Part shown: positions 35,173-44,500 of the stretch, piece by piece
How the letters are laid out: each line of letters starts with the position of its first letter
Position numbering within the stretch: the stretch's first letter is position 1
Assembly: GCA_947179325.1 (NCBI GenBank)
Contig: CAMXAU010000010.1
Location: forward strand, 1-64,000
Direction of reading: 5' to 3'
Length of the DNA stretch: 64,000 nt
Source: an uncultured Bacteroidales bacterium
Lineage (GTDB): Bacteria > Bacteroidota > Bacteroidia > Bacteroidales > UBA932
The notes under the pieces: model-generated
What the model saw: the letters and a program-made list of their open reading frames with translations, nothing else
What the model was told of the DNA's origin: nothing
The model's database searches: none
Program-made: the position numbers and the translations under genes

Positions 35173-36486
35173 ATGATCAGAATATCCCTTGCATGTATAG
35201 CACTCTGCTGCTGTCTGCAGATGTCGGGGCAGGAGACATTCCCCGACGGCAAACCAATCAGCCAATGGTTCAGAGAGACCAGGAGCGTAGAGATAGAATC
35301 ACTCGGCAGACAGTACAGGATCACTGACTACGGAGTGGTGAACGACAGTACCGTATTGCAGACCGGACAGATCCAGAAGGTGATTGACCTGGCGGCAGAA
35401 AATGGCGGAGGCGTCATCGTCGTTCCAGAAGGTACATTCCTAAGCGGTTCCCTGTTCTTTAAGCCCAAGACGCATCTGCACCTTGAGAAGGATGCTGTCC
35501 TGAAGGGCAGTGATGACATAAGCGACTTCCCGCTGCTGACAACCCGTATGGAAGGGCAGACGCTCACATACTACGGGGCACTGATCAATGCTGACAATCT
35601 GGACGGGTTCACGATTTCAGGGAAAGGCATGCTCAACGGCAATGGCTTCCGTTTCTGGAGAGCGTTCTGGCAACGCCTGAAATGGAATCCGAAATGCACA
35701 AACATGGATGAGCAGCGGCCCCGTATCATCTATCTGTCCAACTGCCGTAATGTGCAGATAGAAGGTATCAGGATAGCCAACTCGCCCTACTGGAGCACGC
35801 ACTACTACAAATGCTGCAACCTGAAGCTTCTGAATCTCCGCATCACCACTCCACGTAAGCCTATAGAGGCTCCAAGCACTGATGCCGTAGACCTTGACGT
35901 ATGCAAAAATGTGCTGATAAAGAACTGCTATATGTCAGTATGCGATGATGCCGTATGCCTGAAGGGCGGCAAAGGGCCATGGGCAGACCAGGACGAGAAC
36001 AACGGCAGCAACGAGGACATCATCATCGAGGACTGTGAATACGGCTATTGCCATAGTGCACTGACATGCGGAAGCGAATCCGTACATAACCGGAATGTCA
36101 TCTTCCGCAACAGCAAAGTAGACCAGGCCCTGATGCTCCTGCATTTCAAGATGCGTCCCGACACTCCGCAGAAATATGAATACATATCAGTGGAAAACAT
36201 CAAAGGGAATGCAGCAAACTTCATAGTCATTGCCCCATGGTCCCAGTTCTATGACCTGAAAGGCAGGGAAGACATACCGCTCTCATATGCAGAGAATATC
36301 ACAATGCGCAATATCCGTTTGACATGCGGCACGTTTTTCAATGTAAGGCCATCTGAACAATACAGGCTGTCGAGCTTCAATTTCGAGAATCTGGACATAC
36401 AGGCAAAAGACGGCAATATCGACAAGAGCATCATACAATCCTTCGTAACCAGGAATGTCACGATAAACTCACATGAGATAGAATAA
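35173..36486 (+). CDS. GH28 pectin glycosidase (polygalacturonase/rhamnogalacturonidase type)
   Basis: A 437-residue secreted parallel beta-helix enzyme (signal peptide about 1-19, ending SGQE). The GH28 catalytic set is present in Bacteroidota form: Asp237 in STDAVDLD, Asp258-Asp259 in CDDA, His294 in YCHSA, and HFKMRP for the canonical RIK. It should cleave galacturonosyl bonds in homogalacturonan or rhamnogalacturonan, probably exo-acting. It has its own promoter and terminator and stands to the left of the PUL, back to back with the AraC regulator's 3' end. Confidence 0.9.
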   Translation: MIRISLACIALCCCLQMSGQETFPDGKPISQWFRETRSVEIESLGRQYRITDYGVVNDSTVLQTGQIQKVIDLAAENGGGVIVVPEGTFLSGSLFFKPKTHLHLEKDAVLKGSDDISDFPLLTTRMEGQTLTYYGALINADNLDGFTISGKGMLNGNGFRFWRAFWQRLKWNPKCTNMDEQRPRIIYLSNCRNVQIEGIRIANSPYWSTHYYKCCNLKLLNLRITTPRKPIEAPSTDAVDLDVCKNVLIKNCYMSVCDDAVCLKGGKGPWADQDENNGSNEDIIIEDCEYGYCHSALTCGSESVHNRNVIFRNSKVDQALMLLHFKMRPDTPQKYEYISVENIKGNAANFIVIAPWSQFYDLKGREDIPLSYAENITMRNIRLTCGTFFNVRPSEQYRLSSFNFENLDIQAKDGNIDKSIIQSFVTRNVTINSHEIE

Positions 36487-36493
36487 TATCCAG

Positions 36494-36587
36494 AAGGGGC
36501 CGGCTTTAAAAACATTAAGTCAGGCCCCTTTTTCACGTTTTCCTGTGTGGTCATCCTCGACCTTGCCACCACATTTTCAATTCCCGG
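36494..36587. repeat. Dispersed terminator-containing repeat, copy B
   Basis: Begins AAGGGGC, hairpin, GGCCCCTTTTT, then a tail with TGTGGTCA, CCTCGACCTTG and TTTTCAATTCCC. It aligns over its length with 11131-11220, which follows an unrelated gene. On the minus strand both copies also give similar short peptide frames (IENxxARxRxTT). Confidence 0.6.
36496..36533 (+). terminator. Terminator after the GH28 gene
   Basis: GGGGC (36496-36500) with GCCCC (36524-36528), inner TTAA pairing and a TTTTT tail, 10 nt after the stop codon. Confidence 0.7.
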
Positions 36588-36646
36588 AAAGTCATTCCCG
36601 CCTTTGCCGACAAACATCTACAGTAGCCTGCAAAGGCAGGAAAGAG

Positions 36647-37414
36647 TCACCCTCTTGATATTTTCCTGTATTGGAGGGGCGAGAGCCCCACACTTTTGCT
36701 GAATATCGTACAGAAATATTTCGGGTCCCCGAAACCGCACTCATAGGCAATCTGCTGGCTTGTCAGGTCAGTCGTTGTCAGCAGCTGCTTGCTTTTCTCG
36801 ATACGGAATTCCGTGATGTAGCGTGACGGCGGGAATCCAGTATAGTCCTTGAAGATTGACCTGAAGTACGAGTAGCGTAGACCTACATGCCCGGCAATGT
36901 CGACAGGGGTGATCTGCTCGTGAAGATTCTCCCTTATGAATATCTTTGCACGGCTGACATATTCCTCCACCATTGTTGACCTGAAGGTGCGCTGCTTGCT
37001 GATCGAATACGTCATCCCAAGCATATAGTTGATTATCCCTGCCAGCATCTGCTGATGGCCGGCCTCCTGCTTCTTTGCAATCTCTATAGCCTGGATATAC
37101 ATCGCGACGAGCTGTTCTGAAATCCCGATATTGAAGACCGGTGTACGTTCATTGAAAAAGCCGTTCGCCTTCTTGGAATCCATATTTGCGCCTTTGAAGC
37201 CTATCCAGTATTCGTCCCATCCCGTGTTGTCGTCCGGGTAGTAGCTATGCCACTCGCCAGGGAACAGCATAATCATATTTCCGGCATAGACCTTTACCGG
37301 GCCGCAATGCCCGGAACTGAATACACCCTCTCCCCTGGAGATATAGACCAGCTGATATTCATAAAGAACCCGCCCGTTCTCAGGCATGAAGAGATACTCT
37401 TTCGGATGCGTCAT
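36647..37414 (-). CDS. AraC-family regulator, N-terminus separated by a frameshift
   Basis: The open part is 255 residues. Residues about 1-110 are a cupin-type ligand domain (GRVLYEYQLVYISRGEG, MIMLFPGEWHSYYPD); about 150-255 are two AraC helix-turn-helix motifs (VDIAGHVGLRYSYFRSIFKD; SQQIAYECGFGDPKYFCTIF). Family members sense a sugar and activate the nearby PUL. The natural N-terminus lies upstream in another frame (37411-37530), separated at a run of seven C. One additional C would join them as YPPQGMTHPKEYLF, which fits the family pattern. As it stands, translation might re-start at the ATGA overlap (37411-37414). Confidence 0.85.
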   Translation of the reverse strand: MTHPKEYLFMPENGRVLYEYQLVYISRGEGVFSSGHCGPVKVYAGNMIMLFPGEWHSYYPDDNTGWDEYWIGFKGANMDSKKANGFFNERTPVFNIGISEQLVAMYIQAIEIAKKQEAGHQQMLAGIINYMLGMTYSISKQRTFRSTMVEEYVSRAKIFIRENLHEQITPVDIAGHVGLRYSYFRSIFKDYTGFPPSRYITEFRIEKSKQLLTTTDLTSQQIAYECGFGDPKYFCTIFSKSVGLSPLQYRKISRG

Positions 37415-37530
37415 GCCCTGGGGGGGTAAATTCCCTTAGACCTGATGCTTTGATAACCGACAGTGGTGGCTGTCAATCCCCACATGGCATCCTGTCTGTT
37501 GGTTAAAAGATATTTATCATCGTTTACCAT
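37411..37530 (-). pseudogene. Out-of-frame N-terminus of the AraC regulator
   Basis: A 39-residue frame beginning MVNDDKYLLTNRQDAMWGLT and ending GIYPPRA before TGA. It matches the expected start of Bacteroidota AraC regulators (YLLTxxD, WG, TVGYQ). The frame breaks at C7 on the coding strand (G7 at 37420-37426). The event could be phase variation, a fixed mutation or a sequencing error. Confidence 0.7.
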
Positions 37531-37878
37531 GCTCCGGTTGTTTTCTACCACAAATTTAAATAAAAATTATTGAATTATTCCAATCAGCATCTGAACCAGC
37601 CGGAGCAGAACCCCAGGCATGATTCCAGTCCAGAAGAGAGCATCCATCTGGAACAGCACCGCATAGACGAAGCGTCTCATTCATAATTAATATAGTCTAA
37701 AACGCGAAGATAACCGGAATTATTGTTGTCGCACACAGAAAACACAACGAGGTGTCAAAATGTCGAATCATTTTATCAAGGTCACGAATAGATTGGATTA
37801 TGAAACCCATACCTTAGCGTCCAATAAAGTACGTAAGTACACTTAACGCATAATGTTTAACTCAAAAGACTAATAGTC
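37531..37878. other. Regulatory region of the SusCD operon
   Basis: About 350 bp between the AraC gene and the first PUL lipoprotein. It contains a possible GH78 remnant on the minus strand and a 7-of-8 match to the -7 element (TATTGTTG, 37721-37728). No hybrid two-component or sigma/anti-sigma gene is present, so the AraC protein is the only visible local regulator. No clear operator was found. Confidence 0.4.
37556..37684 (-). pseudogene. Possible GH78 rhamnosidase remnant
   Basis: A 42-residue frame contains LLDWNHAWGSAPAG, which resembles the DWNHAWGAAPANII motif I associate with C-terminal parts of GH78 rhamnosidases. The expected continuation (IIPRxLMGI) is lost in this frame, but the next frame reads LVQMLIGII, suggesting a frameshifted scrap. 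It points the same way as the AraC gene. Evidence is one motif only. Confidence 0.3.
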
Positions 37879-39111
37879 ATGAAAATCAAACAAATTCTGA
37901 ATCTGATGATGACAGGTCTCGTGGCACTGTCAGTATGCACTTACCTGAGTTCGTGCAACAAGGACAACACCAAGACAGGCAACACCGACAATCCTGACGA
38001 GCCGGTCATTGACACACCGTCCGGACCATATGCTCCGGAAAACGGGTTCCCTATCCTTTTCGACCCTGCAAATGCAAATGAGGTTCCGCCATGCCTTCTC
38101 CCGAATGGCACAGACAAATATGCCGTAGGCCTCAAATCCTATGAGGCTGTGGAAGAAGAGGAGAACAGCTTCAAGATCGTAATAGACAGGAATGCAGAGA
38201 ACGGTGACCATTATATCGTATGCGAGCCTCTTGATGACAATTATGGCGATGACTATAACAATGACCTTGCTATTGAGTTCAAATACAAGCTTGACTATGA
38301 GCTTAAGGACCTGAGGTTCCTGCCTTATCCGTTCGCTCCTGTTGTATTCGACTTCGCCGGAGTGCTTCCTGCAACCAATGGTGAGTGGAAGACCTACAGG
38401 CACAATATCTACAAGTCATTGGCTCTATACGAAAGCCAGAGCCGCAAATGGGGAAAGCAGGGTGATGCAATCCGTATCACTTTGAACTGTGAGCGTTCTG
38501 AGGACATGCCGGACCCTACCCTCTATATCAAGGACATCTGCATGGTACAGGACAAGCCGAGCCTGGATGACACTGACGCATCGTTCCCGGCAAGCATGGG
38601 AGGCTCAGGCCTTGAATACAAAGTAGAGGATGCAGACGGCACATACTATTCTTTCCCTGCCGTTATAGACAATAAGGACCCTGAGAAGCAGATCGCCCTT
38701 GATTTCGGCGGAAACATTCCTGAAGACAGGACTTATATCCAGTTCGAATACAGGTATCCTAAAGATGCCAAGCAGCTCGGTGCCCTGATAATCTATCATG
38801 GCAAGAACGGAGACAACACAGTAAACTGGGGTGTTTCTCCAATGGAATTGTACTGGGACGGACACAAGGAAGGACATGGAAAGTCTCCGGCTGTAGAGGA
38901 TAACGAATGGCATACATGGACAATAGACCTGAGGACAATCATCTTCAAATATTACGAAGATAACAATAAGGGCCGCTGGGGCGACGGACCGTCATCCAAC
39001 ACTTTCCGACTGGACTTCAGGCAGAACGGCTATAGCGACAAAGACAGGAACATCGATGTCAAGAATTTCCGCATAGTAACCCAGACCTATGTAGATGCCA
39101 CTGCCAGGTAA
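37879..39111 (+). CDS. PUL surface lipoprotein with two beta-sandwich modules
   Basis: A 410-residue lipoprotein (lipobox LSSC, Cys26) with an Asn/Asp/Pro linker typical of Bacteroidota surface lipoproteins. Two similar modules follow. Each has a strand pair (LAIEFKYKLDY; TYIQFEYRYPK), a GEWKTYRHNI / NEWHTWTIDL strand and an ending LYIKDICMV / IDVKNFRIV. This pattern is that of CBM-like jelly rolls. The downstream DUF5722 protein carries a third copy. As the first gene of the SusCD operon it is probably a surface glycan-binding protein, the place often held by SusE/F-like proteins; no ligand can be assigned. Confidence 0.75.
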   Translation: MKIKQILNLMMTGLVALSVCTYLSSCNKDNTKTGNTDNPDEPVIDTPSGPYAPENGFPILFDPANANEVPPCLLPNGTDKYAVGLKSYEAVEEEENSFKIVIDRNAENGDHYIVCEPLDDNYGDDYNNDLAIEFKYKLDYELKDLRFLPYPFAPVVFDFAGVLPATNGEWKTYRHNIYKSLALYESQSRKWGKQGDAIRITLNCERSEDMPDPTLYIKDICMVQDKPSLDDTDASFPASMGGSGLEYKVEDADGTYYSFPAVIDNKDPEKQIALDFGGNIPEDRTYIQFEYRYPKDAKQLGALIIYHGKNGDNTVNWGVSPMELYWDGHKEGHGKSPAVEDNEWHTWTIDLRTIIFKYYEDNNKGRWGDGPSSNTFRLDFRQNGYSDKDRNIDVKNFRIVTQTYVDATAR

Positions 39112-39140
39112 GACACAACAATAGTTCACAAACAGACTTG

Positions 39141-39180
39141 AAAAGGGAGAGGGACCGGCTGTCTCCTCTCCCCTTTTGAT
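39141..39180 (+). terminator. Attenuator-like hairpin inside the PUL operon
   Basis: AAAAGGGAGAGG (39141-39152) pairs with CCTCTCCCCTTTT (39165-39177) with one bulge, followed by GATTT. Lying 30 nt after the first gene, it may reduce read-through so that the lipoprotein exceeds downstream products. Confidence 0.45.
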
Positions 39181-39236
39181 TTAACGTAGCCTTGGCCGGA
39201 AGCAACTGGACTAACAAACAAATTCAAATACAGCAA

Positions 39237-41528
39237 ATGGCTATTTCTTATAAACATCTCATCGGTATTCTGCCCTGTGCCTTGGGGCTACTGATATCAT
39301 GCAGCCCACAGATCGGGCCAGAACCGGAGGAGCCTGGAGCAGACACTTCAGACGAGATCTCCATAACCCTTGCAGCAGAAACAGCAAGCGGTCTTACTGT
39401 AAGCGAGAAGGAGGGGATGTATACAATCTGCACTACTGGGTCCGCCCCGGAGATCAGCACATCCGGACTGCCTGGAGGAATCGGTCAAAACTTCATACTG
39501 ACCTTTGAGTACACGGCGGACAGGAATTCTGCCCTCTCCATAACAATGTGCGGTCAGGGGAACAGCCTCAAGCATGATATGCCAGGGCTTCCAGCAACCG
39601 GGGAGGGCAACTGGAGCAGATGGTCATGCGACCTTGGAGCATTCTCCAATGAATGCCAATGGGGAAAAGACAAAGGCGACTATCTCATATTCACCTTCTC
39701 AGCCGGATGCACCATCAATATGCGTGACATAAGATTTGCAGGGAGCGTCTCCGGTTCTGTCAATATACCTTCATATTCTGCGACAACGGATTATACTGGA
39801 CTGGGCAGCAGGCTTTCCGCTTATCTTGAGACTTCATTCCAGTCCGAGATAACATCTGTCAAGGCAGTATCTTCCCAGCTCTATGTAAAGGGAGTGTACA
39901 ACGGCAAGGGAAAAGCATCCATAGTAGAAGTGACTCCGTACGAGGACGCTGTGATGATGAAGGCATATAAGAAATGCATGATGGATATCAATCCGGGGGA
40001 AGAGTTCTTCATCCCGCTATCACGCACAGTGGAGTATGACGGATTCAGATATGACAGAATACTTTCCAAATTCGCCATTTCCGAGAAGCAGGAGAACGGT
40101 GAGGACAAACTGGTATCGGCTTTCCGCTATGTGGACGATGATGCCATGATATATACCGAAGGCAGCAGTGCTGATGCCTCATGGAAGAACAAGTGGACAG
40201 ACAAGTATCTTATCAAGAAAGGCGGAGAGCTCGGCAAGCTCCCGGATGCAAGCGGGGCGGAAATCATCCTGGATACGGATTGTATCAAGGACCTCGGACT
40301 GAGAAGCGTCATGCTGGGCTTCCAGGTCACTTCCCTGATGTATTACGACAAGGGCAATTCTTCCTCGGCCCCGATCGAACATCAGTACAACGGCAAGACA
40401 TATTATTTCGACCGCTTCTGGTTCTCCACATACGACAGTTATCTCAAAGAGCTTGAAAAGCAAGGTATAGCAGTCTTCGCCGTGTTTACAATCCGCCCGG
40501 AGACACGTTTCGAGGGAGCGAAGAACGCAGACCCTCAAATCGGCAGGCTTATGCAGCATCCAGGCTATCCCGACAATGCAGGGAATGACCATCAGCGCTG
40601 GGCGCACTATGCCATGGTGAACCTCACGGAGCCTGAAAGCGTGAATTATTTTGCCGCAGCCCTGGATTTCATTGCATCAAGGTACTCCACTCCTGGCAGC
40701 AACGGGCTTATACACCGCTATGTGCTGCTGAACGAGGTAGACGACCCGGACAACTGGAATTGCTGCGGATGGGCTGAGAAGCCGGCAATAATGTATATGG
40801 ACATGCTTGTCAAGGCATACAGGATGGCCAATAACATCATCCGCCAGTACAACAGGGATGCACAGGTACTTATCCCTGTCACAAATGCGTGGACAACAGA
40901 CACATGGAAGACAGACGCCACTTATTCAAAGGTATATAAGGTCAAGGATCTTCTGGAAGCCACAGTCAGGCTGAGCAGGAAGGAAGGCGATTTCCACTGG
41001 GGCATAGGCTACCACAGCTACCCGGAGGATATGGTTTCAGACACATGGAACGATGCGGATGCCACATACAGCCTCAACACCAAGAGGCTTACATTCAAGA
41101 ACCTTGAAGTCCTCGACCATTGGGCAGGAATTACAGACAATATGTATAACGGCCAGACTGTAAGGGACATATGGCTTACTGAAAACGGCGGTACATCCGG
41201 CAGCAACACAGAACAGGAACAGCTGCTTCAAGCCGCATGCGCCGCATTTGCCCTGAAGAAAGTGGAGCATCTGCCCAACATCGACGCCCTTATCTGGCAT
41301 GCCCTGAAGGACAATGAAGTGGAAGGCGGCCTGAATCTCGGCCTTCTGGACATCAACAATGTAAAGAAGCCGTCATACTATGTATATTCCGCTGCCTACA
41401 CAGAAAATGAAGATGCAGTATTCTCAAAATACAAAGTGCTGGAAACCATAAGGAACACAGCAGGAAGTTCATCACCGGAATACAAGAACATGCAAAGCAT
41501 GGATGACATCATCCAACAAATAAACTGA
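39237..41528 (+). CDS. DUF5722 putative glycoside hydrolase lipoprotein
   Basis: A 763-residue lipoprotein (lipobox LISC, Cys22). Residues about 80-175 are a beta-sandwich like those of the preceding protein (FILTFEYTAD, NWSRWSCDLG, INMRDIRFAG). About 180-320 is a linker domain; about 330-750 is a TIM barrel matching DUF5722. Two glutamates fit clan GH-A: Glu500 after Asn in VLLNEVDDPDNW (acid/base) and Glu649 in WLTENGG (nucleophile), together with FHWGIGYHSYP and ALIWHALKDNE. Hydrolase activity is inferred, not shown. The ATG at 39237 was chosen because the signal peptide starts there. It is followed by susC after 10 nt. Confidence 0.8.
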   Translation: MAISYKHLIGILPCALGLLISCSPQIGPEPEEPGADTSDEISITLAAETASGLTVSEKEGMYTICTTGSAPEISTSGLPGGIGQNFILTFEYTADRNSALSITMCGQGNSLKHDMPGLPATGEGNWSRWSCDLGAFSNECQWGKDKGDYLIFTFSAGCTINMRDIRFAGSVSGSVNIPSYSATTDYTGLGSRLSAYLETSFQSEITSVKAVSSQLYVKGVYNGKGKASIVEVTPYEDAVMMKAYKKCMMDINPGEEFFIPLSRTVEYDGFRYDRILSKFAISEKQENGEDKLVSAFRYVDDDAMIYTEGSSADASWKNKWTDKYLIKKGGELGKLPDASGAEIILDTDCIKDLGLRSVMLGFQVTSLMYYDKGNSSSAPIEHQYNGKTYYFDRFWFSTYDSYLKELEKQGIAVFAVFTIRPETRFEGAKNADPQIGRLMQHPGYPDNAGNDHQRWAHYAMVNLTEPESVNYFAAALDFIASRYSTPGSNGLIHRYVLLNEVDDPDNWNCCGWAEKPAIMYMDMLVKAYRMANNIIRQYNRDAQVLIPVTNAWTTDTWKTDATYSKVYKVKDLLEATVRLSRKEGDFHWGIGYHSYPEDMVSDTWNDADATYSLNTKRLTFKNLEVLDHWAGITDNMYNGQTVRDIWLTENGGTSGSNTEQEQLLQAACAAFALKKVEHLPNIDALIWHALKDNEVEGGLNLGLLDINNVKKPSYYVYSAAYTENEDAVFSKYKVLETIRNTAGSSSPEYKNMQSMDDIIQQIN

Positions 41529-41538
41529 CCTTATCAAT

Positions 41539-44500
41539 ATGCAAGTGAACAGACTAATCCCTATTATTTTCGCCCTTATGTCTCCATTGGGGATGCAGGC
41601 AGGCGAATGGTATGGACAAACTTACACAGAAACTGCAGCCGTTCAGGACATTACCCTGAACGGCACTGTAGTAGATTCCAAGGGTGTTCCGCTGATAGGA
41701 GCATTCGTTGTGGAGAAAGGAAATGAGTCGAACGGAGAAATTACCGACCTCGACGGAAACTTTTCCATGAGGATATCCCCAGGTGCAACAGTCAGCGTTT
41801 CATATATAGGATGCAAGACTGTAGAGCTGAAAGTGAACGGGACCGGCCACATTACAGTTGTCCTTGAGGCTGATGAGCTTCTGCTCGAAGATGCTGTGGT
41901 TGTCGGCTACGGCACACAGAAGAAGATATCAGTCACCGGTTCCGTTGCGGCAATCGGTACCAGCGAACTTGTGAAGAGCACCCAGCCGAACCTCTCGGCA
42001 GCCCTTGCGGGACGGCTTCCGGGACTGACCACGATGCAGACTTCCGGCCGCCCTGGAGCGGATGACGTGACAATGTATCTTCGAGGAGCAAGTACAATAA
42101 ACGGGGCCAATCCGCTGATTCTGGTGGACGGGGTGCCGCGCGATGGAATATCAAGCATGGACCCGACGGAAATCGCCTCTGTATCTATCCTGAAGGACGC
42201 TTCTGCAACAGCCGTATTCGGTGTCCGCGGAGCGAACGGTGTCATACTCATCACCACACGTAGGGGAAATACCGGCAAGCCTCTGCTCAATGTGTCGGCA
42301 AACTACAGCCTGCAGCAGTTCATCTCCCGAATCGACCGGGTGCATTCATCGGAATTTGCCAAGCTCCGCAACCAGGCTTTCACGAATGACGGCAAAGGCG
42401 CAATCGTCCCGTACTCCGACTACATGATACAAATGTACCAGAGCGGAGAAGACCCCGTATTCTATCCTGACAGGGATATAATGGACGAATTCTTCAAGAA
42501 ATGGGCTCCGCAGTTCCGCGCCAACATGAACATGAGCGGGGGAAAAGGGAAAGTAGACTATTTCATCAATGTCGGCTATATCTCACAGGACGGCCAGTTC
42601 AAGACAGAGTCCAAGGACAAGCTCGGATATGACGCGAGCTACAGGATGAACCGCTATACATTCCGCTCCAATCTTGACTACAGGATAACGGACGGGCTGA
42701 AGCTGTCCCTGAACATAGCATCGTATCTCCAGAAATCCAATTCCCCGTTCAATGCCGCATACGGCAGTGACATCGACGGGATGGTGGCTGACATGCTTGT
42801 AAAGGTCATGACAATGCCGCCGCTATTGCCTGGCCCGGTAACTCCGGAAGGCTATGTCACAAGAACCGGCGAGGCAGTGATTCCGGACCAGGTAGTGATT
42901 GCCGACAATGCCCTTACCAACAAATACGGTGACATCAACCGCAGCGGCTATATGGAGCAGACAAACCTGAACCTCAACACACAGCTTGCCCTCGACTGGA
43001 ACCTGGACTTCATAACCAAGGGCCTGAGCACAAAGTTCATGGCAGCTTTCGACACAAAGTCAGCAACATCCCTCTATGCGACAAGGGGCTATAACACATA
43101 TACGGCAAGCGTATCAAAGACAAAGAACAGGCAGAGCTATTTCATTCCAAAGAATGTGTCATCAGAAACCGAGATAAGCGCACCTTCAAAATCATCGTCA
43201 TCATATTACTATCTCAATCTCCAGTATTCTCTCAACTATGCCAGGGAATTCGGGAAGCATGCGGTGACGGGCATGGCATTGCTCCAGCGCGACAACTGGG
43301 AATATGCTGCGGCGGACCTCCCGTATAACATGCTTGGGCTTTCAGCCAGATTCACCTACGGCTATGACGACCGCTACCTCGCGGAAGTCAATCTCGGCTA
43401 CAACGGTTCGGAGCAGTTCGCAAAGGGGAACAGGTTCGGCTTCTTCCCGGCAGTCTCGGCTGGATGGGTAATCAGCAACGAAAAGTTCCTCAAGGAAAAC
43501 AAGGTTCTGTCGCATCTCAAGCTCAGGGCCTCATACGGAAAGGTCGGGAATGACAAGCTTGGTTCGTCCCGCTTCCTGTATCTCGACAATATAGTCCTGG
43601 GCAACTATGTCCCGGACAGCAACTGGGGAAAGGTGGATATCCCGTCATTGGGAAGAGGCCAGTCCGTACTGCAGAAAATGATAGGAAACCCAGAGCTGAC
43701 ATGGGAGATTGCCTACAAGCAGAACTACGGTATAGACATGCAGTTCTTCAGGCAGTTTTCCCTGTCTGTGGACTACTTCCGCGAGGACAGGAACAACGTG
43801 CTCATCCAGAGGGGGACTGTCCCTACATTGCAGGGTATTCCGCTCTCCAGCTACCCGAAGGTAAACTACGGACAGATAATGAACAACGGGTTTGAGGTGG
43901 ATGCCACATGGCAGACCAATTTCCCGTTCGGGCTATCAATGATGCTCAAGGGCAACTTTGCCTACAACAAGAATAAGCAGGTGTTCATGGATGAGCCTAA
44001 GCTGAGCGAGGACTACTATGCACGTTACCGCAAGACAGGCTATAGCATAAACCAGTGCTTCGGATATGAGATAGACTACAGCTCCGGATGCGGAAACGGA
44101 TTCATCAATACTGAGGAGGAGCTGGAAAGAGCGAAAGAGATGTACAAGATAGGCACTCCACGCCTCGGTGACTTCCTCTACAAGGACCTGAACGGAGACG
44201 GATTCATAGACGAGAAGGATATAACTGCAATAGGCTATTCAAACATTCCGCAGATTACATACGGATTCTCCGGAAGCCTGAGCTGGAAGAATTTTGATTT
44301 CAGCTTCCAGTTCGCCGGAATAGCCAGGGCATCCAGGGCCTACACCTCATGGCTTGCCACTGAGATAGGCACAGACGGCTTCTACACAGACTATATGCTA
44401 AATGCCTGGACACCGCAACGTTATGCCAACGGGGAGAAGATTGAATATCCTGCACTGTCCACAGTTCCAGGTGTCAGCCATATAGCCAATTCATTTTTCA

